Source of the DNA: Ooceraea biroi
Lineage: Eukaryota > Arthropoda > Insecta > Hymenoptera > Formicidae
Length of the DNA stretch: 64,000 bases
Assembly: GCF_003672135.1 (NCBI RefSeq)
Contig: NC_039516.1
Location: forward strand, 11,329,838 to 11,393,837
Direction of reading: 5' to 3'
The position numbers and the translations under genes are program-made. The notes below the pieces were generated by a model. That model was not told where the DNA came from. It did no database searches and was given only the letters and a program-made list of their open reading frames with translations. This document shows, piece after piece, positions 1-11,040 of this stretch; positions within the stretch are counted from its first letter, which is position 1, and the number at the start of each line of letters is the position of its first letter.

Positions 1-286
1 CACAGAATCCGTACACGAAATGAATATCAGTGTATTCCTCATTTGAAAACACTTTTGGCATTCTGATAGTAATTGCTAGTGAACATGAATACACATAACA
101 TAAACATCTTCGACCTTCCAAATTCTACACTATGTTCCGTTGTTACTTATCTGATATTTCTTTTCAATATTGGTTTATAACTTTGTAATAAAGCATTTCT
201 AAGCAAACTCGATATAAGAATTTTTTCTTATTTCCACTAGTAGAATATGCTCCCGCAGTTTGTCGGTTAAAACCCGGGACACCCTG
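1..286 (-). mobile_element. Partial DD41D IS630/Tc1-type transposon, truncated by the window edge
   Basis: Bases 92-286 match 28725-28919 with only two visible substitutions, so this is a second copy of the element at 27602, in the same orientation. The terminal inverted repeat ends ...AACCCGGGACACCCTG at 286 and is followed by TA (287-288), the expected target site. Unlike the other copy, it retains the start of the transposase gene (see 2-61). The rest lies left of the window. Confidence 0.9.
2..61 (-). CDS. Transposase N-terminus (DUF4817-type HTH), cut by window edge
   Basis: The 20 visible codons start at ATG (61-59) and read MPKVFSNEEY then TDIHFVYGFC before the edge. The pattern M-P-x-x-(Y/F)-(T/S)-N-E-E-Y-x-D-x-x-F-V-Y-G is typical of the DUF4817 helix-turn-helix found at the N-terminus of many ant and other insect DDE transposases. 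It would bind the terminal repeats. Whether the rest of the gene is intact cannot be seen. The sister copy at 27602-28919 lacks this segment. Confidence 0.65.
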   Translation of the reverse strand, partial: MPKVFSNEEYTDIHFVYGFC

Positions 287-1316
287 TATATATATATTAA
301 AATTGTTTTGCTAAAATCAAACATGAGTCAAATTAAACAGATATATACGTTTGATTTTTAAACGGGAACAAAATAAAACACAATTTGTGTTTGATTATTA
401 GAAAGGCAAACAGATTTATATTTCAAACACTTTCTAATTACACACTTATGAAACAAACACTTACAAACTTAAGCACTGAATTCTTACAAAATTTCAACAA
501 ACCAGATGGCGCTCGCGGCGCAGTTTCTCGCGAGCAAGAGTTGCCTAACAAGGTATTTATTAAATTGCGATACACTGAGAATATCTGATAATCTGATGGT
601 CGGACTAAGATGCAGTAATCTCTCGCTCTAGGAACCAATTCATCCACTACACGCCAACAAATTCGTTAGACTTCAAACATATAAACATTTGATTTGCAGG
701 AAATTTCAATTAAGTAGAAAATCAAACACCTTACGCGTGTAATATAATGAAACACCAACCACAAACCCAACACTTATAAATGTTTGAAATGTCAAACATT
801 AATAAACATCTTGAAAACGGCGACAACGAAAGTGTTTGAAATTTCAAACACTTATTATTTAGAGTGTAACACGTATGTTACATTTAAGAAGATGGTCAAT
901 AAAAGCGTTTCCTTGTATGCGAAAGGTTGGCCATTGTTCCTGGTCCCGCGGTCTCCACCTTCCGTCTATCATTGTGAAAGGTCGAGGAATCTGATTATCG
1001 GAGGTAATGAAACTTTCATCCGACCACAAACTTTTTCGTAAGGACGATGGGCGCGGGAATAGATTGTCGAATGAGCAAATGAACGGAGAGCAAGATAGAC
1101 TGGAAAGAGGATAAAACAAAGGGAGTCCGGTTCGCGCGAGGGTTGGAGTTTCCTTCTCGCTGAAATACACCGCGAGAACGAGCGCGTCTGAAAATTGTCG
1201 ATTTCCATCGACATTTTCAATAATTTTTAATTCGCTGCCATCGCACGTATAGACACCCGGGTTCTTTCGTTCGCACGCGACTCTCCTCGTCAAAGGGTGG
1301 ATTCCGGAGGGCGAAT
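287..1316. other. Intronic stretch between two transposons, no gene recognised
   Basis: AT-rich sequence with several short TTTGAAA/TTTCAAA words, including a 24-bp perfect palindrome at 830-853, then a CpG-rich part (900-1316). Short open frames here match nothing I recognise. Confidence 0.5.
830..853. repeat. 24-bp perfect palindrome
   Basis: Centre TTTGAAATTTCAAA with arms AAGTGTTTGAAA and TTTCAAACACTT. An imperfect relative (AATGTTTGAAATGTCAAACATT type) sits about 50 bp upstream, near 778-800. No function is evident. Confidence 0.7.
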
Positions 1317-1318
1317 TA

Positions 1319-2604
1319 TTGGGTCATTAAGTATGAAACTTTACAAATAGAACATAAACTTTTGCATTTTTTTGCACATGGACATGATTTATTTTCAATC
1401 GAAGTATGCGCTCATGTTATCTACACACTTCTGCCATTTTAGTGGTAGTTGGTTTATGCCTCTACTATAGAAGCCAGGAGTGTGGGAATTGATGAAGTCG
1501 CGGAAGGCTGTTTCGACTGTCTGTTGAGAATTGAAGAATTTTCCCACCAACAAGTTGTCCAAATTCCGGAAAAAGTGATAGTCGGTAGGTGATAGATCTG
1601 GTGAATATGGTGGATGACGGAGAGTTTCCAATTCCAACTCCCGTAGCTTTGCCACGGTCAGTCGTGCAGTGTGCGGTCGAGCATTATCATGCAACAGGAT
1701 TGGCATTGACCGATTGACCAATTTCGGTTGTTTAATAGCAAGTTGTTGCATCATTTCGTCCAGTTGCTTGCAATATACTTCAGCCGTTATCGATGTACCA
1801 GGTTTCATAAAGTTGTAGTAGATAACACCTGACCTGGACCACCAAACAGTCACCATAAGCTTCTTCTGTGTAATGTTGGGTTTCGCGTGATGTCTCGGTG
1901 GTTCATCAGCGTTCAACCACTGATGTGAGCGTTTATGATTGTCGTAGAGTATCCACTTTTCATCGCAGGTCACAATTCGATCAAAAAAAGATTAATTTTT
2001 GTGACGGGAAAGCAAAGAAAGGGAAGCCTCTAGACGTTGCGCCTGCTGCGCATCGGTCAATTCGTGCGGGACCCATTTGTCCAACTTCTTTATCTTACCA
2101 ATTGCAACTAAATGAACCAATATGGTGGGTATGGAAACATTGAATATCGATGCCAATTCACGTGTACTTTGAGATGGATCAGACTCTACTACGGCTCTCA
2201 AGTGATCATTATCCACCTTCGTTTTTGGTCTTCCACGTGGCTCATTAGCGAGGCTGAAATCTCCATCTCTGAAGTTTTTGAACCAATTGCCCACCGTTGC
2301 TTTAGTAGTTGAACCTTCACCAAATACAGCGGTGATATTACGAGCTGTCTCCGACCCTGTGGTTCCACGGCGGAACTCATATTCATAAATCACACGAATT
2401 TTGGACTTTTCCATAGTTCTATAAAAAAGAATCGACCAATAAAACTAATGAAGATATTTGAACAAACAAATATGACATTTGAAGAGCGAACATACATCTA
2501 TCACACTAACCTAACCTGATACTGACGTCTGGCGCCAAATTTGAGATAACAAATGTTAAAGATGGCGCTTTTACATTTGTAAAGTTTCATACTTAATGAC
2601 CCAA
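1319..2604 (-). mobile_element. mariner-family transposon A, 1286 bp, TA target duplication
   Basis: Terminal inverted repeats begin TTGGGTCATTAAGTATGAAA at 1319 and mirror to the right end (2577-2604). Flanking TA dinucleotides at 1317-1318 and 2605-2606 are the target duplication. The length of about 1.29 kb is the usual mariner size. It carries one transposase gene on the minus strand, broken by a single stop. Both ends are intact and the repeats are very similar, so the copy looks young. Confidence 0.95.
1395..2414 (-). pseudogene. mariner transposase A (DD34D) with one premature stop
   Basis: The frame opens at ATG 2414 and stays in one frame to 1395. Only a TAA at 1994-1992 interrupts it, after codon 140, for about 339 codons in total (family about 345). 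Visible are the paired helix-turn-helix region with the GRP linker (residues 61-63), the WVPHEL motif (114-119), and catalytic aspartates in TCDEKW (about 151), HDNARPHTA (about 243) and YSPDLSPTDYHFF (about 278). Thirty-four residues separate the last two, giving DD34D. The enzyme would cut and paste the element at TA sites. The stop separates the DNA-binding and catalytic halves, so this copy is not expected to make active transposase. Confidence 0.93.
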
Positions 2605-2606
2605 TA

Positions 2607-5600
2607 TTACGCGCGCGGGCACTTCTGACGCGAGTCGATTTAATGCACCGTTATCGCGCCGATTTCTCGACGCATTGTCGGACTTTTTACGGGCGAGGCC
2701 ACACGAAACAGTGTGTCGCGCGATAATCTGTCTTGGCGTGTTCGATCTGATTAGACCGAGCGAATCGCGCGGTATCGCGCGTGGTGTGGTCCCGGAATTT
2801 CGCTCGGATTTTGCATTGTACGTTGCATTTGGTGAAGAGAGAGAGAGAGAGAAACAGAGAGAGCACAACGTGGTCCGCTCGTATATTACTCGCGGCGCAG
2901 TTAACTGGGGCTAACGCGACTAAACCGTACGTGGTACCGTATCCGCGCGGTATTCTATTGCCGTAACGAAATTTATTTCGATTCGACTGTCCGATAACGC
3001 CCATCGGCGCGCCCACCGTCGTGTACCTTTCGCCGGCAGAATCGCGCGATGGACCGCGCTCGCGGCCCATCATCTATGCGTCTATATCATATGCAAATGC
3101 CCGAGATACGAAAGATCGTTACTCGTGACCTGATCCGCAATATAATCGCGAACTCGCTCGGCGCGGAGCGAACCGAAGGGAACTCGCACGCGGGATACAC
3201 GCATGCGAGTTCATCATGCTTCTCTCTCTTTTTGTCTCTCTTCCTCTCTCTCTCTCTCTCTCTATTTGGGTAGAATAGGAGATTTGTAGAAATTCCGGCG
3301 GCATACACAATGTAATGATCGATGAAACGTGTCGGATGCGCGCTACGTGATGCTAACAGTGAATTCGGAGCTGAATGTGGCAGGCAGGATCATGGAAATA
3401 CATGTACGTACGAAACATTGCACTCCCGGGTTCGTAAAATTCGCAGTTTAATTTGATGGTCACGTCGCGCTTGTTATTTTTGGATTCTGATTTTGTTTAT
3501 CACTTTGATTAACACTGGCGTGTTTCATACGCAGTGCATTTCTACGCAGATTGCAGTATAGATATAAACCAGGTATCGCGCGATTTTCGAAGCATTTATA
3601 TGCCGGGAACCATTTGCTCGATCGCTCGGTATTGTCTTCGCGTTTATTTCACGGAAAAAGAACAATGTGCTGCTCGAGGCTTTTAGCATTATTGTTCATA
3701 TCGTTATTATGTTCTGTGTATTGTTTATATTGACTTTCCGATATCTCGTTTGCCCGTTTCTCCGTTTTTCATTCAAATGTTTCATTCGACAAATTTGATA
3801 ATTAATAACGGGTATACGCCATACGCGCAGGTGCATTTTTATATAAATTTTTTTTAATTAAACGTGTCACCGGTCCTCGTAATTTGCCGTTATTGTCATC
3901 GTCGTCGTCGCCAATTTCATTATCCGCAACGTGTGAATTTCAATTGGTGCGCATTCAATCGAGAATTTGTTTTCGTTAGGACTTTCTTTCAGAGCTTCGG
4001 AATAAATATTGGCCGTTTTGTGCAGATTCTACAAATTCTCTTAGAAGAATAGAATAAGATGTCTTTTAGATCTCACAATATTCTTAAATCAAGAATATTT
4101 TGAACTTGCTACAAATTTGTATCTAAATCCTTCTGAGAAAATTAATGAGATAGCACCAAGATTATTTGAATCTAGATTTTCGAATTTTCTATTCAAGATT
4201 AAAATATGCTTCTTTTCAATAATAAATATGATTGTCGCTATAGCGATCTTATTTTATGATAGATTAAAGAGTAATAGCATTAAGTCCAGAAATCTTTTCT
4301 GTGGGTGTGGTGCGTTCCGGATTTATGCAGTCTTCGTGTACGAGTGGTCATCTTTAAACGGTAAATATATACGGCCTTCATAACGAAAGGGATAATCTGA
4401 GATCTCCAGACACAATAATTCAAATGATACAACATAATGAGATAAGGAACCGTCGTTTTGCACGCGCGAGGCGAGGGAAAATTGTCGGCGCGGCGTCGCC
4501 GTCTGGTCGCCGTCGCGCCGACACGAGTCGCCGCTAAGAAATTAGTTCTTCGGTATCTGCATCGCCACGGAGGACATGAAGAACGAACACCTGTTGCGAC
4601 GTCGGGGCGTACCAGAATCGCGATAAGGGCACGGCGAAGACAAATTGTTCGCCGGCTCGATGCTGCTTCATCGAGATGCGTTCCGGCGCGTATGCTTAGC
4701 GCGCGAGTCTTACTAATTCTCCGCTTGCTAGATGGCCCCGTTATCTCCAAGATCACCATGAGAAGATCACGGGAAAACCTTCACCATTGAACACGAGCGG
4801 ACAATTTCCATATGCGTCGCGAGGACCTTCGCGAGAATCATCGCCGTGCCAATTTACCGAGTTATTCCGAGCTCATCAAACGACCGCATCAGCTGGCCGC
4901 CATTGGAACGCTACCATTAGGTACAATCAGAAAGCTGATGGTGTAAATTGCGACCATTGACTGACCACTGCTTGCTCCGCGTGTACCTGTACCGTCATGC
5001 ATTAATCAGATCTATTGTTCTCCGTCGACTCCCTCTTCCTCGTTCAATTGCTTGTTGGCGACGGATGCACTAAGGTGGACGGATGCGACGTAAAACAACG
5101 TTCGCCGCGTCTCGTTCGGACGCAGCTGAAACTAGAGACCGATTTCCAGCCGTAACCGTGCTGGAGAGATGTCGAAAGCTCGTGACTGAAGGATAACGTC
5201 TTGATAATTTTCTTGGTGTAGTTTTTAATTTTCAATAAATAATTGAAAATTTTCAAATCGTCGAGTTTTCAATTTTTTAAGCGAAATATGCACGTTATGT
5301 TTACGGATGGCGTTGCTTCTAAACGGATCAAGCGTAACGTGAACACGTGAACGTACGAGGAGGGTGGTTCTCCAGTCTCTCCCCGTTTTTCGACGAGATG
5401 AGAAAATCCCGGGTGAGGTTATTAAATATTTCACGGGGTGCGGAGGGAGATTTCGAAATTTCGTGGACGCAGGACCCAGGACACGTTCATGAATCCTTCA
5501 TCGCCGGAGTGGAGGCTAAGGGAGAACCGTGCGCGGCACCCGTAAGTCGGCAGTTCCGCCGGTCTCGTAAGACAGATGACTTGGGGTTATTTAGAATGGA

Positions 5601-8600
5601 TTAATTCGAGCGTCCTGTTAATTTAACCTATCGCATCAATCTTGAATGTTGCGTGTATTCGAATTTTGCAACTTTTAACAATGGTTCTCCGTAGCGTCTT
5701 TCCCTTCGAAAATGAAGATCGATCGGGAATTCGAGCGAGTCGAGACGGCTCGGTTCTCGGGATGAGGCGAATTCCTCCGAGCACCCTCGAGACCGAGTCA
5801 GCTGATACTTCATTGTCATAATCGAGGATGATGCGGCAGGGTTCAATCCTGCGGCCGGGGGTGGTTTAAGCCTGGTTACCGGGGATACATTGTCTCTTTG
5901 TGGCGAATTAGATATTATTCAGAGTAAACGTCAAAGGGATTCCGAGGAAGAATCCATAATAGCAATAAGCTGTGTCACCAAAACCACGTCATAGTTCTGA
6001 AACAAGTCATAAAACGATATTTTTTATATCTGATAATTATAATAAATGGTTATACGTACGCTATGCCGACTAAATTTGAAAAATATCTTTCAAGTGAGAG
6101 CGAAGAAGTATATGAAACGACAGCGAAAAACTTCAGGAAGAATTCAGAAAGAATTCAACGACCAGAGGGATGATTTAGTTGAACGGGATTGGCTCGTCTC
6201 GCCCGATCGACTCGGATAATCGATGGAGCAATTTTTCCCGTCTTCACGGTACCCTGACGCGCATTACTGGTATTGATCACAGGGCATTAATTACTGGGAG
6301 CGATGTATACGTTACTATGCCATTTAATCACGAGGCTGCAGCTTTGAGCGGCGAAGTAGCGCGCTCGAGCTTTCCGTGTGCGTCGAGTATTTCCCGATGA
6401 AGTTAATCAGCAAATCCATCGCCCGGGGGGCCGCTGATAAGCTGACGAACTCGGGTGCACGCCAGTTTTGTTTCGCGATGCTCCCTCGCGAAGTCTCAGC
6501 GCTCGCACACGACTTCGCAATCGGCGATTCGGCCAAGTTTCGAGCTCTCAGCGAAGTTAAGTCGCAGTTACTGCCGATATTAAAAGCTAATACCCGAAAG
6601 CTGCGTGCCCCGGCAGAACCGGGAGGGCTAAAACCGGAATTATGTAGCATACTTGCAATCCGGGGACCGTGCGAGCGCGATATTGTAGTATCGGCAGATT
6701 AAATGCATTTGTCGCTTTTAACTTTTGATATTCGCGTAACGCGAACGTCGCAATGATTTCCCGATAGCACATTCTCGATTAGTTATCGAGATAATGAACT
6801 GATGATCATTGATTTCGATCCTTCATTTCGGTCTCGAAACATCAAAGTCGACTGGATTAAATTTTTGGACGCAGATTTGATGGTTTGTGGTGAATCGATG
6901 GTTTTTCATGACATAGCTTATAAAAGCTTATAATGCTGCAGTAACTCTAATGCCGTCCTCATTTTCTGCTTTATTTAGTCCCAAATTTTATCCCATAGAC
7001 AATTTTGCGAGCGTCCTTTATGCATGTATCGGTGATGCAATAAACGTACGTTCCCTCTAGCAACCTGTTTATCGATAATGGAATTCATTGTCTCATCAAC
7101 GGACGCTTCTAAGCGCACGATATTATATGTTGCGACTACGCTTTAGTATATTATATTATATATGTACGTACGCTCCGCGTAATGCAGCAATTTAGCTAGT
7201 ACGGCTTGTAATTTCGCTTGGAACTTCTTTGCATAAGGCGGCGAACAAACGGCGCCGTTTTACACGGCAATTTTCGCGAAGGGGTGAGAAAGCGAAGGGG
7301 GCGACCACGCGCGTGCACGAATCCTCGGCGTGAAGCACCGTTTCGAGTTATCTGTCACTTGCGAAGCGCGATGAAAGTTTCAACGGCGCAATCTAAAGTT
7401 GGCCTATCGCGACAAGCTGCGCCCTTCGTGTCGCGCGTAGAATCTCCTGCAACTCCTGCTCCTTCGCATCCTCCAACCCTTCCGGTGCACTAAGAGTATA
7501 TCTATTTCGGGTTAGCTTAGTCATTCAACCTTAACTTCTACAACGCGCCGTGTATTGCTCGCGTAACACATGCGGAACGCGATTAATCGATCTTCCCGCA
7601 ATGATCCTTTGCATTTTATTTGCATTCTCTGCAAAAGGGAAAGAGATGACCATCTCGAGCGTGATTCTGACTTCTGACGCGTTCGTCCAATCTAGTGTTC
7701 TTTTTCAAGCCCAAAAGACGATTTATGAGACTCATCAGCGGTCGTAACTTCGATGGAAGTAAGTAAAATCGCGGTTCTCGGGAGGTCGCAGATGCAAGGT
7801 TCATTTAGCAGGATCCATGTAGAAGGGTCCACGTAGAACGATGATCATCGACTTGTACGAGAGGTCCTTAACTTTGCTCCGTCGTCGACCCGTCGTCGCC
7901 GACCGGCGTTACAATGTTACGGCTTGGTAACCGTGTCCTTAATACCGCGATCCTGAGTTTCATTATACAGTTTAATTACGCACGAACGACGGAGTCTCGG
8001 GCTCCAATAAAAAGCGCCTGGCCGACGAGATTACGGACCTCGTTGGAATGAGGACTATGAAAATTTAGTATGTACAGGCGCCCTCGCGCGCATCCACGTA
8101 CCCGAGCAGTTTCACATACCCGGGCGATCCCCCGGAGAGGGTCGTCGTCGGATCCAGGCCGAACTTAACGTTCCCGTGGAAGATTAGACGATCCGGTTAC
8201 TTTAACCCTTAGCAAGCACTTGGCGAAAGTCGCGCGATGTGGAAAACGCGAGATCTGCCACCCTCGCGCGGAGGCTTGTTAATCGTGCGAAAATAGGGGG
8301 ACCAGACGAAACGGCTCACGTTATGTATGATTAAGCACATCTCACGTGCCCTGGATGGAATAAATCAGGATTAAATGCTTCTTTATTAATAAAAGTCAGA
8401 CGTAAAGGATGCTGCGTCTCTCACGAGCGCGGTCGAGATTGAACGACGTTGTATTCCTTATTAAGTCTTATCAAGCTACGGTTAAGGTTCTTGCGGCATG
8501 TGCGCGTAGGCGAAATTAGCCTCTTTCAGGAGAGCAGTACCGATTCTCCGGTTTGAACCGGCGAAGTTCGCAGATTGAATATTTCAAGAACGCGGTCTCG

Positions 8601-9797
8601 CGTTACCACAGATTCACGGTAATCGCGAACGGTGATCGATGCGATTCATTCCATTTCATCAGTCCCACTTGCCCCGTCTCGCAGCCCCGTCGCGAGTTTA
8701 CTTTAAATTATTCTCCCCATTAATCTCCGAAATTGAACCGCGCGCTGGTCACGACTTCGACGGGGGCAGCCATACAACTCTCACCATTGTCCGAAACAAT
8801 CCGCGTTATATTCGCGGATATCAGAAATTCTTCCGATGAAGCAGCGCAAGTATCGTTATTGCACCCAACCCCCCGATGTGATCGGGGATCGCTGGGTGCT
8901 GCTGCTCTTTTTCTCTTTCTCTTACCCTCTATCCCGTTATCCTCCCCCGTTCCACCGTTTTTACCGCAAACTGACGGACGTTTCGCGGATTCCCCATGTA
9001 ACCATTACCCCTCGGGTGGTCTCCTCCCCCGGCCATGTGTGTCCGTACCGTACACGTAACGATCGCTCGTTTACGTTACATACAGCTGCAATCGAACACA
9101 TGGCGCACCCGACGCGAAATGAACGGCAGTGGTTTCTTCGAGAGCTCCGATAATATTTGTCGGTCCGCTCCGTCGACGCCCTCGCGTTTCAGCCACCCCT
9201 TCTCGCCCGGCGACCTATCTTTTGCACTCCGTCGCCCTCGCGATTTGTCACCGATCGTGCCAGGAAGATCGGCGACACACGTACACGCACACTTGGCCGG
9301 CGATGGTTCAAATTGGCTGAAAAACGCACTGATTGAATATCGCCGGGCGCAAAAGTGCGGAGATGACGGAGAGAGCACGTGCTATCGCGAGAGTTCGCGA
9401 GCGGAAAGCACTCGCGGATCCGCTGATTCACTCTATGTGATCATTACCTCTCTATTCAGTGCCGCGGATTGGAAATTTTGATGACGCACCGTTCCTTTCT
9501 CTTAATCTTCTCGATTTTGATGTAACATTAAGTACATGAGGTCATTAAACCTGGTATTATGCTCCGCCGAGATAAAGCTCCCTCGACATTAAACGAAGAA
9601 CGGAGTCGTCTTATTTCCTCGCGTTCACAAAGCCGAACTCTTCGCCTTGAGCGCAGAACTTTGAAGCTTTCAACCGGTGGCACTTTTTAACAACTGGACA
9701 TCTTCGTCGGCCGCGAATAAAACTACTTTTATATAAAATCCCGCGCTCTGTTTCAAGAGAAAAAATTAGCTCAACATTTTCAGATGACAAAAGGATG
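2607..9797. other. Intronic stretch, no gene recognised
   Basis: About 7.2 kb of alternating AT-rich and CpG-rich DNA. It holds simple (GA)n at about 2835-2863 and (CT)n at about 3220-3263. Many open frames of 60-160 codons occur on both strands. They are rich in Arg, Ser and Pro, overlap one another, lack family motifs, and look like by-products of CpG-rich sequence. No catalytic-domain exon of the DPP gene was recognised. Confidence 0.5.
2835..3263. repeat. (GA)n and (CT)n simple repeats in opposite phase
   Basis: A GA-rich run at 2835-2863 and a CT-rich run at 3220-3263 lie about 360 bp apart on the same strand, so they could pair. They are common microsatellites. Confidence 0.8.
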
Positions 9798-9799
9798 TA

Positions 9800-11038
9800 T
9801 TAGGAGTGTGATTTAGTTTTGAGGGTTTTGCAACAGATGGCTGTAGTGTCAGTTTGTTCCAATAGCTGTTTCCGACAACTGTTGTTTCTTACAGTCTTGA
9901 CATTATCCATGACATTTAGTAGCATTATAGCAATAGATGCAATAACAGTCGTGTTTATATCATCGTAAAAATCCGAAAGAGCATTTTCGACATGCGTTGC
10001 TTTTGTTTTTTAATCAAAAGAAAACTGCGGCTGAGGGTTATAGAATTCTTGTGGAAACTTATGGTGATTCTGCCCCATCAATTAAGACGTGTGAATACTG
10101 GTTTAGACGCTTTAAAAGTGGTCATACTGATGTGAAGGACAAAGAACGCTCGGGACAACCAAGAAAGCTTGAAAATGCAGATTTGCAAGCATTATTGGAC
10201 GAAAATCCAACACAATCCACTTCAGAACTTGCTAGAGCATTAAATGTTGATCGTACAACAGTTACGAAACATTTACATGAAATGGGAAAAATTCAGAAAG
10301 AAGGGAAATGGGTTCGACATCAATTATCGGAAAGTGCCATTGCGAACCGGTTGAACATTTGCATTTCGTTGATCGCCAGGCAAAAAAAGAAGAGTCTTTT
10401 GTCTCGGATTGTTACTGGGGATGAAAAGTGGATCTATTTTGATAATCCCAAACGCAGAAAATCATGGGTGGATCCAAGCGAACCATCAACATCCACTCCG
10501 AGACGCAATATTCACGGTTCAAAAGTAATAGTGTACTATGAGCTGTTAAATCCGCATGAGACTGTCACGGCTGATCGTTATCGACACCAATTGTACAAGT
10601 TGAAGCAAGCGTTGGACCAAAAACGACCACCAATTGCGAGTAAACGACGGAAAGTGATTCTTCTTCGTGACAACGCTCGACCTGACGTTGCGTTATCAGT
10701 GAAACAAACACTATTAGAGCTTGAATGGCAAGTCTTACCGCACCCCGCGTATTCTCCGGACATTGCTTCATGCGATTATTATTTGTTCCGGTCGATGCAA
10801 CACGCTTTAGAGGATACACACTTTCATAATTTCGAAGAAGTGCGAAAATTCGTCGACGAATGGATCAACTGAAAAGAAAAGTGATTTTATCGTGGTGGAA
10901 TCCATCTCTTGCCAGAAAGATGGGAAAAAGTTATAGAAAACGAAGGAAAATATTTTGATTAAGGTATTCATTCATTATCATATTTAAATACATGCGTTTT
11001 TGAGCAAAAAAACCCTTAAAACTAAATCACACCCCTAA
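9800..11038 (+). mobile_element. mariner-family transposon B, 1239 bp, TA target duplication
   Basis: Terminal inverted repeats start TTAGGAGTGTGATTTAGTTT at 9800 and mirror to CTAAATCACACCCCTAA at 11038. TA flanks the element at 9798-9799 and 11039-11040. It differs from mariner A in both ends and transposase, so it is a separate lineage. It is about 50 bp shorter than a standard mariner, consistent with the internal loss in its transposase. Confidence 0.95.
9957..10962 (+). pseudogene. mariner transposase B (DD34D), degenerate
   Basis: The main open part runs 9997-10872 and continues in the same frame to a stop at 10960-10962. It shows the QKKTAAEGY and SIKTCEYWFRRFKSG helix-turn-helix, the SGQPRK linker, ELARALNVDRTTV, and catalytic aspartates in TGDEKW, LRDNARPDVA and YSPDIASCDYYLF with 34-residue spacing. 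Breaks: the start appears lost (ATA at 9957 where ATG is expected, plus a one-base shift around 9966), and TGA stops lie at 10870-10872 and 10882-10884. The WWxxxG strand normally found between GSKV and YYELL is missing, an in-frame loss of roughly 10 residues. No active enzyme is expected. Confidence 0.92.
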
Positions 11039-11040
11039 TA

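Noticed and set aside
4280..4790. Opposed open frames of 159 and 110 codons
   Set aside because: Arg/Ala-rich products of CGNCGN-rich DNA without family motifs.
5833..5852. tRNA T-arm-like stem-loop (GCAGG, loop GTTCAAT, CCTGC)
   Set aside because: The loop register does not match TTCRANY and no D-arm or anticodon arm lies upstream.
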